64,000 nt of DNA from Anisus vortex. Its lineage: Eukaryota; Mollusca; Gastropoda; Planorbidae. The notes beneath the pieces were generated by a model that saw nothing but the letters and a program-made list of their open reading frames with translations, ran no database searches and was not told where the DNA came from. Shown here piece by piece: positions 53,280 to 64,000 of the stretch (positions are counted from its first letter, which is position 1; every line of letters starts with the position of its first letter). The stretch covers positions 22,962,196 to 23,026,195 of the forward strand of contig OX421494.1 in assembly GCA_949126835.1 (NCBI GenBank), written 5' to 3'. The translations under genes were made by a program, and so were the position numbers.

Positions 53280-53545
53280 TGGTCACTTCTGCCTACCCAT
53301 GGGCCTCAAAACTGGCCAAGTGTGTAAACCACCGATATGCTCCCATTACTCCGGTGCACTAACGCATGATGGACATCGCCCGTCGCGCATCCGATAATCA
53401 TTGCACGGGCGAGAGCCCACCAAGACTCAGTGGGGAGGAAGGAATCGATGCGACAATACCCGTCTCGCCAAGCCTGGTGCCTGGATGATCAAAATATAGT
53501 CTAGTATTTGTGCTATCGGGCGAAAATGCCGACTCGTTTGTGATC
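53280..53545. other. GC- and CpG-rich islet of unknown nature
   Basis: Contrasts sharply with its AT-rich surroundings (for example CGCCCGTCGCGCATCCG near 53380). No convincing ORF, tRNA fold or repeat partner within the window. It could be an old repeat, an ncRNA or a regulatory island. Confidence 0.4.
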
Positions 53546-53764
53546 CAAAAGGAATTCCGTAGGGGAGGAGGTGGGGTTTAGAATAAATTGAAAAATAGAT
53601 CTATGTGGTACAGAAATTAAGCTCTCTGTTATATTAAGATTATATTTCAAAATATTTCATTAGTTTAAGGACTAAATCTAAATAAAAAAAATTCGCCAGT
53701 TAATAGGCAATTGTTCGATGCATAAATTCGTGTTTTTATGAGCCTTTTAGCTGATTGTTTAAAC

Positions 53765-55243
53765 CAGGGCTGCGGAGTCGGTAGATAAATGTACCGACTC
53801 CGACTCCTCATTTATTTTTTCTTCCGACTCCGACTCCCCGACTCCGACTCCTCTGTATTAATATGCGAATGTATCTCGTACATTCCTTCAAGGAAAGAAA
53901 GGCAACATACATCTACATGTTATTACCACAGGCCTACTGGCTGGGAAGCCAACAGTCTACTGTATTTAATTTTAAATATTCATGGGCCCCCTAAACTCTT
54001 GAGGGCCCCGGTACGGCGTACCGGCTGTACCACCCTCTCGTGGGGCCTTATCAGTAGGGGTGACGATCGGCGACTCTAAGGGGCAAACGATTAATCCTTT
54101 ACCAGTGAGAGGATAGGTTACACATGGGCGCTGCGTTCCCTGTAACAGCAGAACTAGGGATGTTAAAACCGGTTATCGGTACTATAAAACCCGTTAAAAA
54201 CCGAATTTCGGTTACCCCCTCCCCACCCCCGAACAATGTTACAAGTCACATGCCAAATTTGAGTAGTTTTGTAGGTATATTTGAAAAATACTTCAAACTT
54301 AATAAGTATTTGCAGGGCATTCAAAGGGTTGATTTGTTTGAATACAATATGATTTTGTACATTTAGTACTAAAAAAAATCTGGGCTAATTTATTAAAACC
54401 GATAATAGTTTTCAATTTTTCAATAGTGATAATCAAATTACCGATTATTGTTGACCATAATATTAAGAAGCATATGAAGAGGCATATATTTATGGTAACT
54501 TGTAAAATAATGTGTTGAAAGAGAATCTAAAGAATGTGTATTTAATAGTGCCGTTAATAATAAAGCACAGACACGGTGTTTTGAAAATCAAAACCGGTTT
54601 TCGGTTTCAAAACAGGAATCCGGTATTCCGGTTTTCGTTTAACATCCCTAAGCAGAACACAACACTGTGAAAAGTATAGCCTAAATATTGCCGCTCCTAA
54701 TTGTGCGTTGCGTCTAGGCCTCTAATAAAGGTATGCTTGTACACTAGTAGCTTAAGATGCGTTTTATTTAGGACCTATGGCCTAGGCCTATAACGTTCTA
54801 AGGCAGTGTATAGTATTCCGAGAAAACCGCGCGTGCCATGTCCTAGCACTTGAAATCATTACAAACAATGTTAATGGTAATTAGTAATTTTGGCACTTGT
54901 ATAGCGTCATAAAATACCAGCGCCGTGCAGTCTATATGACGTTCAGTGTAAAGACGCAGTTCAAATTAGTTCAAAAATAGTTTTGTGTGTCGACCCGCTA
55001 TAGTAGCTTATGACAATAGTGATAGGAACTTGAGTAGGGATGGGGACTTAGCGGAAGAAACATATACTTTACTTTCTCATCACAAATGTATGTAGGCCTA
55101 TTGATCGGTTGTTTAAAATAAAGGAAGCCCTGCCTTTTTCCAATCTAAATTTAGTAGGAGTCGGAGTCGGTGCATTTTTTGCCGACTCCGACTCCAGGTA
55201 CACAAATTTCCTCCGACTCCTCGACTCCGACTCCACAGCCCTG
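53765..55243. mobile_element. hAT element, CAGGGCTG/GGAGTCGG family
   Basis: The ends CAGGGCTG(C/T)GGAGTCGG are inverted, followed inwards by blocks of CCGACTCCGACTCC. The 8-bp target duplication GTTTAAAC lies at 53757-53764 and 55244-55251. It contains a second hAT at 54155-54650. No transposase is recognisable. Confidence 0.92.
54155..54650. mobile_element. hAT element (TAGGGATGTTAAA family), copy 2, nested
   Basis: 496 bp bounded by TAGGGATGTTAAA and its inverse, with AGCAGAAC repeats at 54147-54154 and 54651-54658. A clean uninterrupted version of the element at 5904-8166. Confidence 0.94.
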
Positions 55244-55802
55244 GTTTAAACACAGCGAACGCCTTATTATGAGACCACACGTTACACGAATAAGCTGCTT
55301 TTCATTGGAGACAAAAATTATCTCGCCTGTTTCCTTTCCCCAGCGTGTTTCTTCATTGGAGAAAGCCACAATGATTGTTACTTGTTTTAATGGCTATCTT
55401 CTCTTAGCCGCCATCTGGAGACACCTAAATATACATAGTTTTTTTGTGTAGGAAATGCAAAGGCTGCATTCACACTTAAAGTCCTTCATATTCCAAAATA
55501 ATTTAAACAAAAATAGTTTTTATCCTATAATTGCATGTTTTTAGGAGCACCACCTAGCAATTTCTTTTTTTTAAACTTATATTAACTATAATTTAAAAAC
55601 AAAATGATTAAAAGTATTTTTTGGTTCAACAATCTATACATGTTTTGAACTGCCGCGATTTTTATATTTCTAGGAACTATCGTTTTGTTTAAAAACAATA
55701 TCACGTGATCACGTGTTGTTGTTGTTTTTCTTAACAATACTTTGTACTACTTTACTAACGCGAACCCCTCCGGTGAATTATCCAACCCATAAGGTCCAAT
55801 TA

Positions 55803-56011
55803 TGAGACACGGTAGCCGAGCGGCAGCGCACTCGACTGGGTTCGAATCCTGGTGCAGGCTACCTGACCTTACTTGGGGTAAAGTAAAGGCGGCTGTGCAT
55901 AGTGCCGGCTACACAATCACCTAGTATGCCGTGGCCACAGAAACTGGTGAACGCTGCTTCATCGGACCTATGGATCAGTTCGGTCCGACGGGTACTTTTT
56001 TTAATTTTTTT
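55803..56011 (+). mobile_element. tRNA-derived SINE with 14-bp target duplication
   Basis: The head is GGTAGCCGAGCGGCAGCGC (A-box) and GGGTTCGAATCCTGGTG (B-box). The body and end are as in the other copies (CGGTCCGACGGGTACTTTTT). Direct repeats ATAAGGTCCAATTA lie at 55789-55802 and 56012-56025. It is the best-preserved member and shows the tRNA origin most clearly. Confidence 0.93.
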
Positions 56012-56528
56012 ATAAGGTCCAATTAGTCTGGCTACTACAAAACTTACCTGCAGATATTGTCTACCTGTATTTAGATTGCATTCTCATTTTGTCAGTGGCT
56101 GGCCATTTCATTACTCCGAATAATATTTACAATGTAATCAGGCAGCTAGACTAGTTATATAGATGTCTATTATTGTTTCATGTATTATATATATTTTTAT
56201 TTATATAACATTTTTATCATAGTTTTCAAATTCTTTTATATTACCTTCGCTTTTCTATTGACCAACATTCCGTCATGCTATCAAGCTGAAATTTTGGCAA
56301 TTAAAAAGACTTGTTTCAGAAAACAACACATGATATCAAATGTTCACCCATACCCCCTTCCCCCAACCACAACCCACATAAATCAGTTTTTACCTATTTT
56401 CTTTTCTTCCCTTTTTAAAAAAAAATGCAAAGATGACGTAGGAGACACGTGTTTTCATTTAAAACGCGCGCCATAGAGTGTAGTTAGCGGATTTAAAAGA
56501 ACATAACATTGTAATAAATTTAGATTAA

Positions 56529-57967
56529 CCAAAGACTATAATAAGATGGACCGCTTGCTCTATTTTTACTCCCTTTATATTATTAACTCGCACTGTCTGT
56601 CTGCTTGGTTGCTTGCTTGCTTGGAAAACTTTGCATCGATTTTTCGACCACTTCCCGTCGTCCAGTCGAGCTGAAACTTGGGTAGCAGACTTGTCCAGAC
56701 TAACAATACATTCTATCAAATTTTCAGCATCATAGCCTTTGGAATAGTCACTAATACCTTCGTCCAATTTGCGAATCGAAGAAAATGGAAACATGGCTGC
56801 CTCTACTGGAAGAGATAGAAGTAAATAAACTTTTCGGATAAGTTCGTTTTTACGAAATAAATAGAATGACAACGACACAATATAGCCGAAACAAAGCGAG
56901 TTATCTTTTTATATTTTTTTTTTGTGCTGGCCAAAGCTAGAAAAAAAAAAGGATGCACAAAATTTTAGTGTGGAAATTCATAAGGTATGATATCAATTAT
57001 ATTTATTTTAATCTATCAAAAATAAGGATACAAAATTTTAATATGTTCACGGAAATCCGAATGCGGAATCGTTATAATTAGATATGTATTTGCCGACATT
57101 ACCGATTCGAAATTTCAGTGTAGAAATTCATAAGGTATGAAATCAAATAAAGGGAGTATAATAAAAACTTGGTTTTTATGGGTTAGTTTATTACTCCCTT
57201 TCTGTTAACTCGTACTGTCTGTCTGCTTGCTTGCTTGCTAGCAAAACTTAGCATAGATTTTTCGACTTCCCGTCGTCAAATCGAGCTGAAACTTGGGCAG
57301 CAGACTAATGGCGACTAACAACACATTCAATCAAATTTTCAGTTTAAAAAAAAATAATTATATATAATTATGAATTAAAAAAAAAATTAGCAAACACTTC
57401 ATAGATAAATGGTCTATGGTTTAATTTCACGTTGAAAATGCCGGTCCAACTTTTTATGTTTTTTTCGTCACAAACACTTCATAGATAAATGGTATATGGT
57501 TTGGTTTCACGTTAAAAATGCCGGTCCAACTTTTTATGTTTTTTCGTCACAAAGCTATTACCAGTTCGAAATTTTAGTGTGCCAATTCATTAGGTATGAT
57601 ATCACTTATATTTATTTTAATCTATCAAAATATAAATTAAATATAAACTTAGTTTACAAAGAAAGGGAGTATAATAAAAACTTGTTTTTTATGGGTTAGC
57701 TTTTTAGAGCGTATATTATGTTCTGTTTTATGTGCTCACCCAATAACGCTGTCTTAAATGACTTCTACACTCCTACGTTTGCCTAAATGTTTCCGCTGTA
57801 TACAATTTTCGATTTAAATCTTAATTTTTCATTGAGAAAATCATAGCGATTAAATACAACGGAAGTACACAGTACAAAAGGGAATCGGGAATTCCGAAAA
57901 GAGGTCATTCGAATCATGAAATAGCAGAAATATTAAAGCCAGAGGTCCATCTTATTATAGTCTTTGG
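56529..57967. mobile_element. Inverted-repeat element with GACTATAATA ends, 1.4 kb
   Basis: The terminal repeats CCAAAGACTATAATAAGATG plus GACC are exact inverses at 56529 and 57967. Inside, a block with GTCTGTCTGCTTG and GAGCTGAAACTTGGG occurs twice (56590-56730, 57210-57345), and a block with ATGCCGGTCCAACTTTTTAT occurs twice (57439, 57519). There is no transposase. Related to 28518-29694. Confidence 0.8.
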
Positions 57968-58333
57968 ATTGACTAAGCGTTTGTTTCTTTCTTTGTGTGT
58001 GGCTATGGGAAAAAGAATCGGAAGACTAATGTTGATGCATAACAAAAAAAAAATGCAAATGAAGGATTTATACCAAAAAAAAACTTTGCTAAATTGTATT
58101 GTACGGTTTTGTGATTTAAGTGAAGATTAAAACATACATACACACACAAACATACACACTAACATCTTTTTTACTACATGAATCTGTCCAATAGTCTGAT
58201 TCGCTTGACTAATTGCGACACCACAATCTCATCTTTGTACTTTGTTAAAATCAATCTGAACCAGGAAACTGTTGGATAAATCATTTGTCAAGTAAATTCT
58301 TTTCTTTTTTATTTGTCTTATGACAGGATTTAA

Positions 58334-58406
58334 CCCTTCCCGTACCGACCTACTTCTATCTATGCTGCCTTCAGTTCCGCTATATACGCGCCCGGGACTG
58401 TAAGGG
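58334..58406 (+). mobile_element. 73-bp TTAA-flanked micro-element, copy 2
   Basis: Begins CCCTTCCCGTACCGACC and ends GACTGTAAGGG, with TTAA at 58330-58333 and 58407-58410. Identical to copy 1 at 45809-45881, in the opposite orientation. Confidence 0.9.
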
Positions 58407-58716
58407 TTAAGAGAAAAAAAGTATTTCTGAAATATTTATTTTTACCCTGTTCATTCTTTTTTTTTTTTTTTTTTTTGCGAACATGATGTTAGATACTCAA
58501 GGGCTAGAGAAACTGTCATTCAAAGTATTTAATTTAAGCATGGTTTTACATTATTTAAGTGTATTTTTTTTTAAAAGTTTTCTAAATGCACAATGCGTTT
58601 CTATACATTAAGGTAAATTATTTTTTTTCTTACAAGAATCCCCTTTTGTTAAGCCATCTGTCCGTTAGTACATTCCTGACAATTCCTGTACCACGGCAAC
58701 TCTTTCATAACCAACC

Positions 58717-59455
58717 CACCGTACACCAAGGAATAGTAATATAGGCCGTACACTTATTTCTTATAGACCACTGTACATCACGGAATAGTAATATAGGCCG
58801 TACACTTATTTCTTATAGACCATCGTACACCAAGGAATAGTAATATAGGCCGTACACTTATTTCTTATAGACCACTGTACATCACGGAATAGTAATATAG
58901 GCCGTACACTTATTTCTTATAGACCACTGTACTTCACGGAATAGTAATATAGGCCGTACACTTATTTCTTATAGACCACTGTACATCACGGAATAGTAAT
59001 ATAGGCCGTACACTTATTTCTTATAGACCACTGTACATCACGGAATAGTAATATAGGCCGTACACTTATTTCTTATAGACCACTGTACATCGCGGAATAG
59101 TAATATAGGCCGTACACTTATTTCTTATAGACCACTGTACATCGCGGAATAGTAATATAGGCCGTACACTTATTTCTTATAGACCTCTGTACATCGCGGA
59201 ATAGTAATATAGGCCGTACACTTATTTCTTATAGACCACTGTACATCGCGGAATAGTAATATAGGCCGTACACTTATTTCTTATAGACCACTGTACATCA
59301 CGGAATAGTAATATAGGCCGTACACTTATTTCTTATAGACCACTGTACATCACGGAATAGTAATATAGGCCGTACACTTATTTCTTATAGACCACTGTAC
59401 ATCACGGAATAGTAATATAGGCCGTACACTTATTTCTTATAGACCACTGTACACC
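58717..59455 (+). repeat. 52-bp minisatellite, about 14 copies
   Basis: The unit contains AATAGTAATATAGGCCGTAC, ACTTATTTCTTATAGACC and ACTGTACATC(A/G)CGG. Variation is limited to a few positions (ATCACGG/ATCGCGG, CACTG/CTCTG). Confidence 0.95.
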
Positions 59456-60360
59456 TAGCCCCTATGTCTCACGGTAGTCTATTCCGTGTTTTAACAAATT
59501 CCCCCAGTTTAATTATGTTGAGGTACCACTCCACGAGGCCAACATATTCTCCACGGGAATAATTTCCCCGGGAAAAAGGACTCAACGCTCAGCGAGGACT
59601 CCTGATGAATTGCAAATAGCGTACAAGTGAATCTACTTCAATCTACACTGCGGGCCGTTCAATGGTTTAATGTGTCTTGTTCTGTGTTTCCCATGCGGGC
59701 CTTGATGAGAAATGCATAACGAGGTAACCTAGAAACATCCATCAAGGATACTTAATGTGAGCAACACAATTGCCGCTTCACAGAATACTTCGAACTGGCT
59801 GTTTGTTTTTTTGTGTGGTGAGATATATAATTATATTTTTTTTTACATATTTTCTTTACCAACCGTAAGTGCAGGATGAGAAAACATCTCTCTTTATTTT
59901 GTTGACGTCCATAGACATCTTTCTCCACGTTGGAACTAACCGTTGAAGTAGAATTTGTAGTGTGGTGACTGTGGTGTGTTGTAGTACAGCGAGTCAAATA
60001 TAAATATATTTCCATTTCAATTAGCAAGAAGCTAGCACATACGTAAATACAAGTCCAGGTTTTTTTGTTAATATAGTAAATCTAGTATAAGAGGAAGATT
60101 CGTAGTTAAAATACAATATCTTTCGCCTACTACAAAAAAAAAAGGAACTATCTCTAAAGCAATTTGACTAACTTTTTTTCCGCATTATTACGCTTTTACG
60201 CATTACAATTACTTTGTTTCTCTCCTTCGGGAAAGGAAATGTGGAAATTCATTATGGAACTTTTCGTACAATAACAAATACACATGTTTCTAAACATACG
60301 CAAACATACTCACTTCTATTTTCTTTCACTTACAAATAACATTCATCTCTTATCCACTCC
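59456..60360. other. Gene-free stretch
   Basis: Unique-looking AT-rich sequence. One 91-codon minus-strand frame at 59752-60027 has no recognisable motif. Confidence 0.4.
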
Positions 60361-60640
60361 TGGCGCGTTCGGCTGGCGTACCGAAAGTCGTGGGTTCGAA
60401 TCCTGGTGAAGGCTAGGGTTTGTTTCCGGGTCTGGGGGGGGGGGGGGGGGGGGGTCCAGGAGCATACCCAGATGTGATGGGTATCTGACATTAGTTCTGT
60501 TATAGTTAAAAGTTTTAAAAAAAAGTAATAGTAATAGTAAAATAGTAATATTAAAAGTAATAGTTATATGTTAAAAGGCGGATGGGCATTGTACTGTCCA
60601 CAGAATCAACTGGTTTGCCGTGGCCATACAAACTGGTGTT
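60361..60640 (+). mobile_element. tRNA-derived SINE with internal expansions
   Basis: Head GTGGGTTCGAATCCTGGTGA, a G20-type run at about 60436, an AGTAATAGTAATAGT insertion (about 60520-60570), then the body GGGCATTGTACTGTCC and TTGCCGTGGCCATACA. Confidence 0.75.
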
Positions 60641-61075
60641 AGTGCTTATTTTCTTTTATATTGAGTATTGGCAGTGTTGTAAGCTTTTCTAACATATTTA
60701 TATTATTTAGTTTCATTACAGTTCAGTTGCTCTTGGCTAGTCTTGACTCTTCTTTTCAATCTCTGGCAATCAAAATGATGAAGTAACAATATTGTTTCTA
60801 CTTACATCAACTGTTTATTGAACTTATACAAACTCAGATACATTTTGATGATGAAGGAAGTTTAAAAAATATTTAAGTATATTCTATTTTTTTTCCTTTA
60901 GGAGGCGCGTCGGAGTTTTACCTCCTTGCCCCTCCTGTGGGCCTTTTCGGCTTGTAAAGTTTTGGTTCTGAAGGTCGGCAAACGTCCATGATCCTTGGGT
61001 CAGTTAGTTCCGCCCTTTGCACAATCACTCTCACGTCCAGCATGAGAGCCGAGTGCAGACCAGCTGTAGTCCAGG

Positions 61076-61311
61076 CAGGGGCGAAGCCAGAAATTTTTTC
61101 CAGGGGGGGCTGAACTTTCGCGTGACAAATATTTACCAAATCGGGGGTAAACTTTCACGTGACAAAGATTTACCAAATTTTTAGCAAATTTAGTGCATAT
61201 TTTTAAAAAATCAGTTGAAAATTATTTTTTTTTTAAATTCCAGGGGGGGGGGGGGGGCTAAGCCCCCCCCCAGCCCCCCCCCCCCCCCCCCCCCCTGTGG
61301 CTTCGCCCCTG
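61076..61311. mobile_element. hAT MITE, CAGGGGCGAAG family, copy 2
   Basis: 236 bp with inverted ends CAGGGGCGAAGCCA and 8-bp target duplication AGTCCAGG at 61068-61075 and 61312-61319. It carries long C and G runs (about 61242-61295). Its internal order is reversed relative to the copy at 10424-10660. Confidence 0.95.
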
Positions 61312-61620
61312 AGTCCAGGCCGACCTTATAAGAGCCAATACGAGAAACACATTTTAAGAAATGAAGCTTTTTTTATTTATATCTACTCAATGTTTTCGAT
61401 TGAAAGTCCTGTGTTGTGCGGATGTTTCAGACGACTAATAAACATTTCTATTTTTTATAATAAAAGATCGAGTCACTGACATATATAATTTAAACTGATA
61501 ACAACTCGCAATGAATTTAAAATAACAACAATGAAAGAAATGCAAACGTTTCAATATAAATACCCAATTCTTTGAAAAAACAAATTTGATTCCCATTCTT
61601 AGGAAAGGCGATATCTACAC

Positions 61621-63126
61621 TGGTTAACGCTGCTTTTTGGTCCGACAGGATTACTTACTCCCCCCCCCCCCCCCCCACACACACAGACACCAGCAAACAT
61701 ACCTTGTTAAAATAGCTTCCAATGTTTTAACTGGGGCACCTGTCCAAATCTTTTTTTTTTTTGACCCACAAAACCTCGTGCTATTTTCAATTTATGCACA
61801 TTTTGTTTAAAAAAAACAACAACACTTTCTTGGTCCTCATTGATTATAAAAATTGTGTTTTAAAGGTCCTTTTGTCATTGCATACAAAGCTGGCATAGTA
61901 GACGCAGATGACGCCAGAGATGTGCTCATATGAATAGCCTAACGGCCTAACGCCTTACAGAATGAACAACACCCAAAAACATAATTATAGATCTCTACAT
62001 ATTATTTGGAAACGATCTAAGCCAGCCTTGATTTAGAACCTATACGTTCTTAGCAAACGATTTAGATCTAAGACAGAATTGATTTAGAATCCATAAGTTA
62101 TTTAGCAAACTATCTAAGCCATAATTGATTTAGAATCTCTACGGTTCTCTTTGCGAAGTCTCTAATATTATTTTTCTCTCTCATTCTATTTCAATGTCGG
62201 CATCCGTCTAGATATATCCCTTTATCTTCTCTCCCCCGAACTCTCTCTCTCTCTGTATATTTATATATTGGGTTCATCGACACATTTAAAAGGGACTTTA
62301 AAACCAAGCACATGTGTGAACAAGTTTTGGGTTTAAAACAATAATAAGAATTTTAACCCCCACCAAGTCCCCACATCAAATAATTTTTAGAATTGCCTCT
62401 TTCTCTCAAGGCAGCAAAAACTTCCGTGGGTGACCTTAGCCAGACAGTCTAGAATTGACATTCTTTTACCTTCTCTGCTGCCTTGAAATTAATACAGTTA
62501 ATTTACATATTTCTCAGACAGTTCCTGCGTTACACATTTTAAAAAAAAGTTTTATACTTACATTATGAACACGAGTACATTTTTGTTTATATTTTTTAAC
62601 GAACAGTCTTACGTTTACGTAAACATGATAATTACACGATTAGAAAGTCCGCCTTTTACACAAAACAACATTTTGGACTGAAGTCCACCCCCCTCCCAAC
62701 CTCCCCCATGACGGCACACACAAACCAAACATACGAACAATATAATAATATCTTTTAAAGTTTAGGTTGACAGAGATTAGATTCTATCTTCTCCTAGGGT
62801 TTGGACTAATTCGCAGGTTTTTAGTATTATTTTAAACTAGCCTTTCTGTGTGTGGAAATGTTTCGTTTATGTTTGTGTGCAAAATAATTTTTTGTATGGG
62901 ATTGGGAAATAGGAGAGAGGGAGAGAAGCGGTCTGTGTTAAAACGAGTTATTGATTAGCCTCCCCTTCCCCCCTCCCCCCACACACACTTCCCTTCCCGG
63001 TCTATTTCGGTGTTTTTTTTCTATGCGACACCTGTTGGCGACCTTGTTCAAGTGTCTGGGTCAAGGTTACTGTGAAATGTACGTGAAGGAATTCTTTTTT
63101 TTTTTCTTTTTTCTTCTTTATGCCGA
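61621..63126. other. Gene-free stretch
   Basis: Poly-C run at 61660-61677, a short CT run near 62240, AT-rich elsewhere. Nothing coding was recognised. Confidence 0.45.
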
Positions 63127-63227
63127 TCAAAGCAACATTGATACATGGTTATACTCGGCGTGAACCTGATCGGCCTGGGGCATGGGTGGTTTGGCGGATT
63201 TCCATATCGATACAAACGTGGCTTTGT
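63127..63227 (-). CDS. Candidate 3'-terminal exon of an unknown minus-strand gene (weak)
   Basis: On the minus strand a strong T-rich tract and CAG (63228-63230) precede an open stretch in a locally GC-rich block. The frame reads KATFVSIWKSAKPPMPQADQ and on to HVSMLL, with TGA at 63127-63129. I do not recognise the protein. The preceding exons would lie at the right edge or beyond the window. A chance ORF is quite possible. Confidence 0.25.
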
Positions 63228-63384
63228 CTGACAAAAAAAAAACAGGATTGTGAAGCCCGGAGCCGCTGGAGGTAGGGCGGGACAGGGGCTGGTATACATT
63301 CTTACTGCTACCAACCACAAAGATATATCAGTTTTCACACGGGTCGTGTAAGTTAGGGAAAGCTTGCTAGTTTTGTGTTGTTGT

Positions 63385-63720
63385 TTTTATATATAACTAT
63401 TGTGATGATTAGTTCGGATCACCCATTCCTTGCTCGTATGCCACTCGTGAAGATAATTTATATGACTTTGTCTCTGGCAAATGGAATTAGAAATGTGTTT
63501 TTATCGATATCTTTATGTGTATTTTGCTAGATTATCGTTTTGTATTTCTAAAAGCTAGAATGTTTTTTTTTTAATGCTTTATGTTAGCTTCACAAAACTT
63601 TGTATGATTTTTGCTGGCTGGCAAACCGACCCGACATTCGGAAGGATAATTGAGCCACTTCCTATCATGCTATCGAGCTGAAACTTGGCACATCGACAAC
63701 ATATTCTTTCAAATGTTCAA
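63385..63720 (+). repeat. Dispersed repeat family R1, copy 3
   Basis: Shares CCATTCCTTGCTCG, 'ATTTATATGACTTTG', 'GTTTTTATC' and 'CGTTTTGTATTTCTAAA' in the same order as copies 1 and 2. A 'GAGCTGAAACTTGGCACAT' block like that at 29918 and 56678 follows at about 63676. Confidence 0.55.
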
Positions 63721-64000
63721 TTACATCCCCAACCCCAACCCTAAACAGTTTTAACAAGGTTGTTTTTTATTACGCTTTATGGTGTGTATTTCAAAATCCT
63801 TATTGAACGCGGCTGACTGACACATGCCCCCTACTGAGCTTTATATTTATACAGCTAAGTGATTTCCACTTGTTTTAAATCAGTTATGTATCGGTTAACT
63901 TAGCTTTTAGTGTGTTTCTTTCTTTGTTAGTGCGAAGAGGACAATATTTGGAAGGGCAAAAACAAAAAAAAATGGATATGATGGATTCTGTAGGGGGGGG

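Noticed and set aside
55812..55860. Functional tRNA gene
   Set aside because: A and B boxes are present, but the sequence runs into the SINE body with a 14-bp target duplication around the whole unit. It is the SINE head.
56525..56878. 117-codon minus-strand ORF
   Set aside because: It lies inside the inverted-repeat element 56529-57967 and includes its terminal repeat. The second copy of the same block does not keep the frame.
58717..59455. Possible CRISPR array with 30-bp repeat and 22-bp spacer
   Set aside because: The whole 52-bp period is repeated, so there are no unique spacers.

Overview
The window looks like AT-rich invertebrate genomic DNA, most likely from a gastropod mollusc or a similar lophotrochozoan. 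The evidence is one intron-rich animal gene, abundant hAT-type and TTAA-flanked DNA transposons, a tRNA-derived SINE family, non-LTR retroelement debris, many minisatellites, and a very frequent TAGGCCTA palindrome. Nothing prokaryotic was seen (no operons, no convincing CRISPR). The taxon is an inference.

One cellular gene can be reconstructed with confidence: a five-exon glycosyltransferase of the GT31 (beta-1,3-galactosyl/N-acetylglucosaminyltransferase-like) family on the + strand, 11604-28428, 326 residues. All four introns have GT-AG borders, and the phases (2, 2, 2, 0) join the exons without a break. It has a type II membrane anchor, the IRKTW motif, a DDD metal-binding motif and the EDVFLG motif. 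Its introns are packed with repeats. Intron 1 (11 kb) carries a 1.9-kb 15-bp pyrimidine-rich satellite, two full-length-looking SINEs plus one SINE fragment, a complete but dead KIAA1586-like hAT transposon with a perfect 8-bp target duplication and a nested THAP-domain element, a 29-bp minisatellite and a 49-bp repeat. Intron 2 carries a 2-kb 22-bp two-variant minisatellite.

The rest is mobile-element and repeat sequence. 1-1230: piggyBac remnant running off the left edge. 1812-2204: hAT MITE. 4500-5335: LINE reverse transcriptase remnant. 5904-8166: hAT element containing serially nested TTAA elements. 10424-11231: two hAT MITEs just upstream of the gene. 28518-29694: inverted-repeat elements in the 3' flank of the gene. 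30-33 kb: SINE, 16-bp and 24-bp minisatellites, a possible Helitron end. 36-43 kb: two more THAP-element copies and a 58-bp minisatellite. 45.8 and 58.3 kb: two identical 73-bp TTAA elements in opposite orientation. 53765-55243: hAT element with another hAT nested inside. 56529-57967: inverted-repeat element. 58717-59455: 52-bp array. 61076-61311: hAT MITE. Most long open frames in the window are artefacts of stop-free tandem repeats.

Two further short exon-like segments on the minus strand (9298-9411 and 63127-63227) have good splice signals but no recognised homology. They are offered only as candidates.
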